DNA of 64,000 nt from Rhodospirillaceae bacterium SYSU D60007 (GTDB taxonomy: Bacteria; Pseudomonadota; Alphaproteobacteria; Reyranellales; Reyranellaceae): positions 62,001-126,000 of the forward strand of contig QOCQ01000014.1 in assembly GCA_003574685.1 (NCBI GenBank). Reading direction: 5' to 3'. Shown piece by piece: positions 57,052 through 64,000 of this stretch; position 1 is the first letter of the stretch; every line of letters starts with the position of its first letter. Both the position numbers and the translations under genes were made by a program. A model generated the notes under the pieces. It was not told the origin of the DNA and searched no databases. It saw only the letters and a list, made by a program, of their open reading frames with translations.

Positions 57052-57083
57052 CCGTCATCCCTCGCTGGCGCTCGGGATGACGG
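57052..57083. repeat. Short palindromic repeat (family 1 remnant)
   Basis: CCGTCATCCC at 57052-57061 and GGGATGACGG at 57074-57083 are inverted around TCGCTGGCGCTC. The core matches the family 1 arms in a collapsed form. It follows the Vps62-like gene by 16 bp and converges on the small basic-protein gene. Confidence 0.75.
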
Positions 57084-57100
57084 AGAAACGTGGCCCGATA

Positions 57101-57280
57101 CTACCGCTTGCGGTCGCCGCGGTCGCCCTGGCCGGACTTCACCTTGGTCTTCGCTGTCGTGCGCCGGTCCGCGGCCAGCGAACGGCTCACGTCAACGACG
57201 TCCTTGAACTGGCCCTTCTGGTTGCGCCGCACGTAGCGCTTGTCAGTCCCTGTGTCGATCAGCTCGCGTTTCGATGGCAT
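57101..57280 (-). CDS. Small basic conserved protein (59 aa)
   Basis: A 59-residue, highly charged protein beginning MPSKRELIDTGTDKRYVRRN and ending KVKSGQGDRGDRKR. This type is widespread and well conserved in alphaproteobacteria and some other groups, but has no assigned function that I know. It has no hydrophobic core and is likely nucleic-acid or ribosome associated, or disordered (inference). AAGGAG precedes ATG 57280. The longer open frame upstream to 57547 lacks family sequence and overlaps the divergent MFS gene. Confidence 0.85.
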   Translation of the reverse strand: MPSKRELIDTGTDKRYVRRNQKGQFKDVVDVSRSLAADRRTTAKTKVKSGQGDRGDRKR

Positions 57281-57445
57281 GCGATTGCTCTCCTTATGGC
57301 GATGGCCAGACACAACCGACGCAACACGAACGAACTGGCCAAAGGTACCATGAGCTCGCGACAACGACCACGCCGAACGTGCCAGGGGCGCGCCACTATA
57401 TGCGCTGGCCTTGGCCATTAGCCGCCGGCAACCTGCCCTGCTGTC

Positions 57446-58669
57446 GTGCGGCGCGGCGTGGTAGGAACTATCCAAAGCGCCATCACGAGACTCCCGCCCT
57501 TGCCCGCTGTTCCTGCCCGCATCCTGCCGGTGATCGTCATCTCGCAATTCGCCGCGACGTCACTGTGGTTCGCCGGCAATGCGGTGATGCCCGACCTGCA
57601 GCGCAGCGCCGGCCTGCCGGCGTCGGCCGTCGGCGACATCACGATCGCCGTGCAGCTCGGCTTCATCGCCGGCACGCTGGTCTTCGCCTGGCTGGCGATC
57701 GCCGACCGCTACTCGCCGCGCATCATCTTCTTCCTGTCCACGCTCGCCGGCGCGGCGGCCAATGCCGCGACGCTGGCAAGCGGCGGCGAGTTGCTGGCTC
57801 TGCTCGCGGCGCGGTTCGCCACCGGCTTCTTTCTCGCCGGCATGTATCCCGTCGGCATGAAGATCGCGTCGGGCTGGTACGACCGCGACCTCGGGCTGGC
57901 GCTCGGCTGGCTGATCGGGGCGCTGGTGCTGGGAACGGCATTTCCCCATCTCATCCGCGGCCTGGGCGGCGATCTGCCCTGGCAGGGCGTGATCCTGTCG
58001 GTCTCGGCGGTATCGATCGCCGGCGGTCTCGCGATGCTCTTTCTCGTGCCGGACGGGCCGCATCTGCGGGCGGGCGCGACGTTCGATCCGGCCGCCTTCG
58101 CGACGATCTTCCGCTCGGCCGAATTCCGCGCGTCGGCCTTCGGCTATTTCGGCCATATGTGGGAGCTCTACGCGTTTTACGCCTTCCTGCCGGTGCTGCT
58201 GGCGGCGCGGCTGGGCAGCGACGGCGCGACGGTCTCGCTGTGGAGCTTCGCGGCGATCGCCGCCGGCTTCTTCGGCTGCATGGCCGGCGGCTATCTTTCG
58301 CGCAGGATCGGCAGCGCGCGCGTGGCCTGGATGCAGTTGCTGGCGTCCGGCCTGTGCTGCCTTGTCTCGCCGCTGGCGTTTCTGGCGCCCCTGCCGGTGT
58401 TCCTCGCCTTCCTCTTGTTCTGGGGCATGGTCGTTGCCGGCGACTCGCCGCAATTCTCCGCCCTCAACGCCCGTTCCGCCCCGCCGAAGCTTGTCGGCTC
58501 GGCGCTGACGATCGCCAATTGCATCGGCTTTGCGATCACCATCGCTTCGATCGCGCTGCTCGCCCGGCTGATCGAAATCGCCGGCCCGCAATACGTTTTC
58601 CTGATGCTGGTGCCCGGCCCGGTGCTCGGCCTCGCGGCGTTGCGGCGCCTGGTGGCAAAGCCGGCGTAG
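57446..58669 (+). CDS. MFS transporter
   Basis: A 407-residue major facilitator with about 12 hydrophobic helices. Marks include TSLWFAGNAVMPDLQRSAGL, LAIADRYSPRIIFFLSTLAG in the loop between helices 2 and 3, ARFATGFFLAGMYPVGMKIA, and the second half with FFGCMAGGYLSRRIGSARVA and GDSPQFSALNARSAPPKLVG. Homologues are annotated as nitrate/nitrite-like or general MFS permeases, and the substrate is unknown. The GTG at 57446 is the longest start. A later internal start would lose little of the protein. It is divergent from the small basic-protein gene. Confidence 0.88.
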   Translation: MRRGVVGTIQSAITRLPPLPAVPARILPVIVISQFAATSLWFAGNAVMPDLQRSAGLPASAVGDITIAVQLGFIAGTLVFAWLAIADRYSPRIIFFLSTLAGAAANAATLASGGELLALLAARFATGFFLAGMYPVGMKIASGWYDRDLGLALGWLIGALVLGTAFPHLIRGLGGDLPWQGVILSVSAVSIAGGLAMLFLVPDGPHLRAGATFDPAAFATIFRSAEFRASAFGYFGHMWELYAFYAFLPVLLAARLGSDGATVSLWSFAAIAAGFFGCMAGGYLSRRIGSARVAWMQLLASGLCCLVSPLAFLAPLPVFLAFLLFWGMVVAGDSPQFSALNARSAPPKLVGSALTIANCIGFAITIASIALLARLIEIAGPQYVFLMLVPGPVLGLAALRRLVAKPA

Positions 58670-58685
58670 GATAGCGCACAAACTT

Positions 58686-58748
58686 CCTTCCCCCGGAGGG
58701 GGAAGGTGCCCGAAGGGCGGAAGGGCCACCTTCCCCTCCGGAGGAAGG
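58686..58748. repeat. GC-rich palindromic repeat (family 5)
   Basis: The segment 58686-58708 (CCTTCCCCCGGAGGGGG and on) pairs loosely with 58727-58748 (ending CCTCCGGAGGAAGG). Between them sits a small hairpin, GCCC-GAA-GGGC. It fills part of the 246-bp gap before the DUF2236 gene, which holds no other gene. Confidence 0.7.
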
Positions 58749-58800
58749 CAATGAAGACATGCCGGGGGCGCGCCTCCGGTGTTGGTAAAGCGAACACCGT

Positions 58801-58860
58801 TCCAGTGGCGCGTCTTCTATCGGCGCTGCGCATGACGCGTCACTGGAGTGACGCGCCCCA
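58801..58860. repeat. Palindromic repeat (family 4), copy A, left end cut
   Basis: This matches the 73-bp copy at 59815-59887 from TCCAGTGGCGCGTCTTCTAT through GACGCGCCCC, but lacks the outer GGGGGCGCGCC end. The inverted cores CCAGTGGCGCGTC and GACGCGTCACTGG bound a CGGCGCTGCGC spacer. It lies 56 bp before the DUF2236 start. Confidence 0.85.
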
Positions 58861-58915
58861 GCCTGTTGCGAAACCGTGTCGCGCTCACGACATTTCAGGA
58901 CCGAAGGAGTGCGAC

Positions 58916-59809
58916 ATGGGCGTCCTGGAAATGGTCGGGCGCGTCATCGACCCGATGGCCGGGATGATGCGGCCGCCGCCGGGCATGGAGTTCGATTTCT
59001 CGCAGCCCACGGGCGAGCCGGCGCTGGTCGAGCCGGAGTCGCTCTCGTGGCGCATCTTCAAGAACCCGGTGACGCTCTTCATCGGCGGTGTGGCCGCCGT
59101 GATCCTCGAGCTGGGGGAGCCATCCGTGCGCTCGGGCATCTGGGATCACAGCGCATTCCGGCAGAACGCCCCCTTGCGCCTGCGCCGCACCGGCGCGGCC
59201 GCGATGATGACCGTCTACGGGCCGCAGAGCGAGGCGCGCAAGATGATCGCGCGCGTGGTCAAGATGCATGAGAAGGTGAGGGGCACGACACCGGATGGCC
59301 GGCCTTACCAGGCCAATGACCCGCGCCTGTTGGACTGGGTGCAGGCCACGGCGGCCTGGGGCTTCATCGAGTCCTACAGCCGCTTCGCCTGCGCGCTCTC
59401 GCCGGAGGAACGATCGCGAGCTCTCGCCGAAGGAGCGGAGGCAGCGCGGCTCTACGGCGCGAAGGGCGCACCAACATCAACCGCGGAATGGGAGAACCTA
59501 CTCGCCGACACCCTTCCCCTGCTGGAACGCTCCGATATCGTTTTCGAGTTCCTTGCCATCATGAACAACGCGCCGCTGCTGCCGCGCGCGTTGCGGCCGC
59601 TGCAGCGCCTGATGATCCGGGCTGCCGTCGATCTCGCGCCGCCGGAAGTGCGATCGAAGCTCGGCCTCGATCACCCGACATTGTCAGGCGCCGAAGAGCA
59701 ACTCGTCACCGTCACGGCCCGGACGGCAGATCGCCTGCCGATCCGCAGCGCACCACCGGCCCAGGCGAGCATCAGAATGAACCGCGACCCTTCCTTCCTC
59801 TACCGCTGA
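58916..59809 (+). CDS. DUF2236 (MpaB/Lcp-like oxygenase) family protein
   Basis: A 297-residue protein of the DUF2236 family, related to MpaB and latex-clearing oxygenases. Signatures are NPVTLFIGGVAAVILELGEP, VRSGIWDHSAFRQNAPLRLR, RRTGAAAMMTVYGPQSEARK, RLLDWVQATAAWGFIESYSR and the C-terminal APPEVRSKLGLDHPTLSGAE. Members bind heme through conserved His and Arg residues. The His of HEKVRGTTPDGRPYQANDP is a candidate ligand. The substrate is unknown. AAGGAG precedes the ATG at 58916. Upstream in-frame codons are repeat sequence. Confidence 0.85.
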   Translation: MGVLEMVGRVIDPMAGMMRPPPGMEFDFSQPTGEPALVEPESLSWRIFKNPVTLFIGGVAAVILELGEPSVRSGIWDHSAFRQNAPLRLRRTGAAAMMTVYGPQSEARKMIARVVKMHEKVRGTTPDGRPYQANDPRLLDWVQATAAWGFIESYSRFACALSPEERSRALAEGAEAARLYGAKGAPTSTAEWENLLADTLPLLERSDIVFEFLAIMNNAPLLPRALRPLQRLMIRAAVDLAPPEVRSKLGLDHPTLSGAEEQLVTVTARTADRLPIRSAPPAQASIRMNRDPSFLYR

Positions 59810-59814
59810 GCGCT

Positions 59815-59887
59815 GGGGGCGCGCCACTCCAGTGGCGCGTCTTCTATCGGCGCTGCGCATGACGCGTCACTGGAGTGACGCGCCCCC
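59815..59887. repeat. Palindromic repeat (family 4), copy B, complete
   Basis: A 73-bp element running from GGGGGCGCGCCACTCCAGTG to CACTGGAGTGACGCGCCCCC, with imperfect inverted ends and a short central loop. It is nearly identical to copy C and to the kept part of copy A. It begins 6 bp after the DUF2236 stop and ends 18 bp before the stop of the converging LysM-like gene, so it could work as a two-way terminator. Confidence 0.9.
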
Positions 59888-59904
59888 GGCAGCGAGCCGT
59901 GCCG

Positions 59905-61243
59905 TTACAGGACGCTGGGAACGAAGACCTTCAGGCCGAACGGTACGGGGGCGTTCATGTCATCCCGGATGGTGCCGGGATTGGCGGTCACGATCAGGCG
60001 CCACTTCTTGCGGTCCTTGTAGACGGCCTCCGCGATCTTCGCCGGCGTGTCGCCCAGCTCTGCGACGTAGGTGTAGAAGCGGGTGGCCGGCATGCGATCC
60101 TGGGGCGGGACGGCAACCACGGTGCCCGGCACGAGGGGTCCGCCGTCCTGCGCGTTGCGGAACATGCCACCGTCCTTCGCCGGCATGGCATCGACGATCC
60201 AGCTCAGCGCGACCTGCACGGCGATAAAGCTCCAGATCGACGTCGCATCGGCGATCTGGTCCAGCTCCGTCACGAAGCGCGCATTGGGTACATGCACCAT
60301 CTCCGCGCGAAAGACGGCGCGCTCCATGCCGGCGTAGCCGGGGAAGGCTTTCGCCAGATCGGACAATGACGTGTAGACCTTGCGGCCGGTGCGATCGATG
60401 ATCTGCAGCCCTTGTGCTGCCGACCACCGCACGCCCACCATGTGGGCGAACTGCAGGTCGGGCCCCCAGAACATCGATGCGCCGTAGACTTCGTCCGGTG
60501 TCCAGCGTGCCAGCGCCGCCACGTCGTTGATGGTGAAGAACTCGCGCCGACCCGTCTTGCCATTGGCGCCCTTGTACGCATAGGAGATGCCCTTGCCCTG
60601 GATATTGACGATTTTGGACTCGACCTTGATCGCCTTCAGTCCTGCGACGATATCCTCCGGCTGGTTGCCGCCGAGCACTTTCGCCATGCCCGGGCCTCCC
60701 GGCGCCTTGCCGATGTCGTCGATGGTGGCGAACAGCGATTGCCCTGTCAGACGGGACGCGCGGGCGGCAAAGACATAGCCGCAGTTCGGCAACGTGCCGT
60801 TGCTGGCGTCGACGGCCGCGCGCATGCCGATCAGGGTCCGCGCCTTCGTCCCCAGCTTCGCCGCCGCCTTCAGCCCGGCATTGACAACGATCAGGGCCAC
60901 GCACGGCGTCCTCGCCCAGCGCCAGCACGCCGCCTTCGCCCCGGCGGAACTTTTCGAAACCCTCGCCGATGCGCAGCACGTCAATGACGCTGCTCGACAG
61001 CAGAAAGGAGGCGGTGTTGAACGCCGCCTTGTTGAACGATGTGAGTCCGACCAGCCGGCCGGTCTCGCGCACCGGTTCATAATCGATGTCCTGGTTACCC
61101 AGCTTCTTCTTCGCAACGTAAAGCGCCAGCTTCTCGCCCTCTTCGGCATCCATCGCCTTCATCTGCTGATCCGCGAGATAGCCACTGATCTCGGCAAGCC
61201 TGGCATCGGCCTTGTCGGCAAGACCCACCAGTATTTTCACCAT
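59905..61243 (-). pseudogene. LysM-like C-terminal protein, frameshifted
   Basis: Two overlapping frames together make one protein of about 445 residues. The first begins at ATG 61243 (MVKILVGLADKADARLAEIS) and keeps family-like sequence to EGGVLALGEDAV near 60905. The rest (VALIVVNAGLKAAAKLGTKA to the end) lies one frame over, stopping at 59905. One extra base in the GCCGTGCGTGGCC stretch (about 60895-60910) explains this. The C-terminus (YVAELGDTPAKIAEAVYKDR, VTANPGTIRDDMNAPVPFGL) is LysM-like, a peptidoglycan- or chitin-binding or injection-apparatus type fold. The remainder is not recognised. Sequencing error, a real mutation and programmed shifting are all possible. Confidence 0.8.
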
Positions 61244-61381
61244 GACGCGTTCCCCTGTGCAGCGAAGCCCGACGACGAACATCCCCGCCGCACCGATCTT
61301 CCCGGCCTCAACGCTTTTGTGATGGCTGTCTGTCGGCCTGCCTGGCGGCGACAAGGGATCACAGCCTGCGCCGCCGACGCT

Positions 61382-61455
61382 GGGGGTGCGCCACTCCAGT
61401 GGCGCGTCTTCGTTTCGGCGCTGCGCATGACGCGTCACTGGAGTGACGCGCCCCC
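61382..61455. repeat. Palindromic repeat (family 4), copy C
   Basis: A 74-bp element from GGGGGTGCGCCACTCCAGTG to GACGCGCCCCC, differing from copy B at only a few positions (CTTCGTTTCGG for CTTCTATCGG and one G/T change). It ends 6 bp beyond the uvrD stop codon, at the same distance that copy B keeps from the DUF2236 stop. Confidence 0.9.
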
Positions 61456-61461
61456 AGCCTG

Positions 61462-63909
61462 TCAGGCCGCCTGCACGAAGCTGTCGAGCACCTTCTTGGG
61501 GCCGGCCTTTTCGAACTCGATGTCGAGCTTGTTGCCGTCGATGCCGATGATTTTGCCGTAGCCGAATTTCTGGTGGAACACGCGCTGGCCGACGGCGAGC
61601 GCATCGGCGGGGCGGTCGCCGGCGGCGCGGCGGTCGTCGTACGTCTCCTCGCCGCCGAAGCGCGCGCGGCGGCGCGCGTTGCCGCGCTCGGCGAAGCTGT
61701 AGACGCTTGCGGCGCCCGGACGCGTGCCGGCGCCGAGCTTGCGCGCGCGTGCCCAGTCCGGACCCCAGTCGGCATCGGCGGTGTCAGTATCGACGTCGGT
61801 CAGGCCGGGGCGGCCTTGCGCGCCAAAGGGAATCGTACCCGGCAGGCGGCGGCCCATCGAGCCGAAATGGCCCATCGAGGCGGTGCCGTAGAGGCCGGCG
61901 TCGCTGGTGGCCTCGAGATGCGCTTCCGGCAGCTCGCCGATGAAGCGCGAGGGGATCGCGGCCTGCCACTGGTTGAAGACGCGGCGGTTGGCGGCGAAGG
62001 AGACGTAGACCCGCTTGCGCGCGCGGGTCAGCGCCACGTAGGCGAGGCGCCGCTCCTCCTCGAGGCCGGCGGTGCCCTTGTCGTCGAGCGCGCGCTGGTT
62101 GGGGAACAGACCTTCCTCCCAACCGGGCAGGAAGACGGTGTCGAACTCCAGCCCCTTGGCGGCGTGCATGGTCATGATGTTGACCATGTCGCCATCGGCG
62201 TTCTCGTTGCCCTCGGTGACCAGCGCCACGTGCTCGAGGAAGCCCTGGAGGTTCTCGAACTCCTGCAGGGCGTTGATCAGCTCCTTGAGGTTGTCGAGCC
62301 GTCCCGGCGCTTCCGGCGACTTGTCGCGCTGCCACATGCCGGTGTAGCCGGACTCGTCGAGCAGGGTTTCGGCCACCTCGACATGGCTGATGCCGTCGAG
62401 CATGGCGCGCCAGCGCTCGAAGCTCCTGATGAGGTCGCCCAGCGTCTTGCGCGCCTGCGGGCGCAGCTCGTCGGTTTCCAGCGCGCGGCGGGCCGCCTCG
62501 AAGAGGCTGACGCGCTGCGTCTTCTGGATGTCGCGCAGGATCTTCAGCGTCGAGTCGCCCAGGCCGCGCTTGGGCACGTTGTAGATGCGCTCGAAGGCGA
62601 GGTCATCGTCGGGCTGGGCCACGACGCGGAGATAGGCGAGCGCGTCGCGGATCTCCTGGCGTTCGTAGAAGCGCGGGCCGCCGATGACGCGGTAGGGGAC
62701 GCCCAGGGTCAGGAACCGCTCCTCGAACTCGCGGGTCTGAAAGGCGGCGCGCACCAGGATGGCGATCTCGCGCAGGCTGTGCTGCTCGCGCTGCAGGGCC
62801 TCGACCTCTTCGCCTGTGGCGCGCGCCTCCTCGTCGCCGTCCCAGATGCCGCGCAGGCGTATCTTCTCGCCGTCCTTCGCCTCGGTCCACAGGGTCTTGC
62901 CCAGGCGGCCCTCGTTGTGGGCGATCAGGTGCGAGGCGGCGGCGAGGATGTGCGGCGTCGAGCGGTAGTTGCGCTCCAGGCGCACGATGGCGGCGCCGGG
63001 GAAGTCCTTCTCGAAGCGCAGGATGTTGCCGACCTCCGCGCCGCGCCAGCCGTAGATCGACTGGTCATCATCCCCGACGCAGCAAATATTCCGTCCCCCC
63101 ACTCCCTGCGCCAGCAAACGGAGCCAGAGATACTGCGCGACATTGGTGTCCTGGTACTCGTCGACGAGGATATAGCGGAAGCGGCGGTGGTAGTCGGCGA
63201 GTACGTCGGGGTGCTGTTGGAACAGGCTCACGCAGTGCATGATGAGATCGCCGAAATCGGCGGCGTTCACCGCCGCCAGCCGCTCCTGGTACTGGCGGTA
63301 GATCTCGACGGCGCGGCCGTTGGCGAACTCGGCGGTCTCGTCGCCGGGGCTGACCTTGTCGGGCGTCTGCGCCCGATCCTTCCAACGCTGGATGATGCCG
63401 GAGAGCACCCGGGCAGGGAACTTCTTGTCGTCGACATTCTCGGCCTGCAGGATCTGCCTGATGAGCCGCACCTGGTCATCGGTGTCGAGGATGGTGAAGT
63501 TGCTCTTCAGTCCCACCAGCTCGGCGTGGCGGCGCAGGATGCGCACGCCGATCGAATGGAACGTGCCCAGCCACAGCCCGTCGGCTGCCTGGCCGATGGC
63601 GGCGCTGACGCGCTCCAGCATCTCGCGCGCCGCCTTGTTGGTGAAGGTGACCGCCAGGATCTGCCCGGGCCAGGCGCGACGCATGATCAGGATATGAGCG
63701 ATACGGGTGGTCAGCACCCGGGTCTTGCCGGTGCCGGCCCCGGCCAGCACCAGCAGCGGGCCCTCGGTGTGCTCCACTGCCTCGCGCTGTGTCGGGTTCA
63801 GCCCCTCCAGATGCGCCGTGGGCGCGGCGCACGGCACGTCCCGGCGTCCGCGCGGGGCAGGCGCAGGCGCGGGGTCGGGTTCGTCAGTCAGGTCGAACGG
63901 ATCGGACAT
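61462..63909 (-). CDS. uvrD: ATP-dependent DNA helicase UvrD/PcrA type
   Basis: An SF1A 3'-5' helicase acting in nucleotide-excision and mismatch repair. The 815-residue protein has a short acidic lead (SDPFDLTDEPDPAPAPAPRG), then LNPTQREAVEHTEGPLLVLA, Walker A AGAGTGKTRVLTTRIAHIL, VTFTNKAAREMLERV, GTFHSIGVRILRRHAELVGL, Walker B YILVDEYQDTNVAQY, VGDDDQSIYGWRGAEVGN, RLERNYRSTPHILAAASHLI, IMTMHAAKGLEFDTVFLPGW and EERRLAYVALTRARKRVYVS. The C-terminal Tudor-like domain (VFHQKFGYGKIIGIDGNKLD) is typical of the UvrD/PcrA group. uvrB, its partner in excision repair, is at the other end of the window. Confidence 0.95.
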   Translation of the reverse strand: MSDPFDLTDEPDPAPAPAPRGRRDVPCAAPTAHLEGLNPTQREAVEHTEGPLLVLAGAGTGKTRVLTTRIAHILIMRRAWPGQILAVTFTNKAAREMLERVSAAIGQAADGLWLGTFHSIGVRILRRHAELVGLKSNFTILDTDDQVRLIRQILQAENVDDKKFPARVLSGIIQRWKDRAQTPDKVSPGDETAEFANGRAVEIYRQYQERLAAVNAADFGDLIMHCVSLFQQHPDVLADYHRRFRYILVDEYQDTNVAQYLWLRLLAQGVGGRNICCVGDDDQSIYGWRGAEVGNILRFEKDFPGAAIVRLERNYRSTPHILAAASHLIAHNEGRLGKTLWTEAKDGEKIRLRGIWDGDEEARATGEEVEALQREQHSLREIAILVRAAFQTREFEERFLTLGVPYRVIGGPRFYERQEIRDALAYLRVVAQPDDDLAFERIYNVPKRGLGDSTLKILRDIQKTQRVSLFEAARRALETDELRPQARKTLGDLIRSFERWRAMLDGISHVEVAETLLDESGYTGMWQRDKSPEAPGRLDNLKELINALQEFENLQGFLEHVALVTEGNENADGDMVNIMTMHAAKGLEFDTVFLPGWEEGLFPNQRALDDKGTAGLEEERRLAYVALTRARKRVYVSFAANRRVFNQWQAAIPSRFIGELPEAHLEATSDAGLYGTASMGHFGSMGRRLPGTIPFGAQGRPGLTDVDTDTADADWGPDWARARKLGAGTRPGAASVYSFAERGNARRRARFGGEETYDDRRAAGDRPADALAVGQRVFHQKFGYGKIIGIDGNKLDIEFEKAGPKKVLDSFVQAA

Positions 63910-64000
63910 GTTGGGCCGGGGGGTGTGCCAGCGCCCGGTATAGCCGCTGGCGCCACCCCGCTCCAGCCCTTCGGCAAGGCGCTACGCCACGGCCTTCACG

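Noticed and set aside
57281-57547. N-terminal extension of the 59-residue basic protein to 148 residues
   Set aside because: The conserved protein begins at 57280 after AAGGAG. The extension has no conserved pattern and overlaps the divergent MFS gene.
58801-61455. CRISPR array suggested by repeated 60-74 bp elements
   Set aside because: The copies are palindromic, more than 900 bp apart, separated by genes, and there are no spacers or cas genes.
63982-64000. Possible end of a leftward gene at the right edge (codons for VKAVA then a stop)
   Set aside because: Only five codons are visible, too little to support a gene call.

Overview
The window is a GC-rich (about 65-68 % by eye) chromosomal segment of an alphaproteobacterium. 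The evidence is an mraZ-to-ftsZ division and cell-wall (dcw) cluster with tight ATGA overlaps, an FtsZ with a long Pro/Ala-rich linker and the tail [10 protein letters not shown], a DUF1127 protein, a DUF3175 protein, a YafY/WYL regulator and a type A RNase P RNA. I cannot name a genus. I saw no tRNA, rRNA, CRISPR array or intact insertion sequence.

Layout. 1-3.5 kb: an MFS transporter cut by the left edge, then uvrB, both leftward. 3.6-7.4 kb: a rightward membrane-stress operon of pspA, a YqiJ-type OB-fold membrane protein and a YqiK-type flotillin. It is preceded in frame by what looks like the N-terminal half of a TnpB-family protein with no RuvC nuclease domain. 7.4-12.2 kb: a PLP Cys/Met-metabolism enzyme, a Tat-exported DUF882 protein, a TauE/SafE exporter, a DjlA-like J-protein coupled to an AmpD-like amidase, and rnpB. 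12.2-16 kb: small accessory genes (ABM monooxygenase, DUF3175, YafY regulator, DUF1579-like protein, GST) and a VapBC-type toxin-antitoxin pair with a clear promoter and operator.

16.2-40.9 kb: the core cluster mraZ-rsmH-ftsL-ftsI-murE-murF-mraY-murD-ftsW-murG-murC-murB-ddlB-ftsQ, then ftsA, ftsZ, bamD, recN and ligA. It covers cytoplasmic peptidoglycan precursor synthesis (MurB-F, Ddl), lipid I and II formation (MraY, MurG), septal polymerisation and cross-linking (FtsW, FtsI), the divisome scaffold (FtsL, FtsQ, FtsA, FtsZ), outer-membrane assembly (BamD) and DNA repair and ligation (RecN, LigA). Four 10-bp-phased MraZ boxes precede mraZ. lpxC, often found after ftsZ in this class, is absent here.

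41-46 kb: a single gene for a giant (about 1,600 residue) DUF4011 helicase with an MTES_1575/Vsr-type nuclease and a DUF3320 tail, flanked on both sides by copies of one palindromic repeat. 46-64 kb: mostly ordinary accessory genes (GNAT, aminopeptidase P, DUF1127, PrmA, histidine phosphatase, Fe-ADH, LLM oxidoreductase, GH25 muramidase, MFS, DUF2236, uvrD), an uncharacterised two-gene unit at 54.3-57.0 kb (beta-sandwich-like protein plus Vps62-like protein with one membrane segment), and a LysM-like gene broken by a frameshift.

A recurring theme is the number of palindromic intergenic repeats. At least four families are present. One copy is read in frame through the 3' end of murG, one has a second hairpin nested inside an arm, and three near-identical copies of another lie within 2.7 kb.
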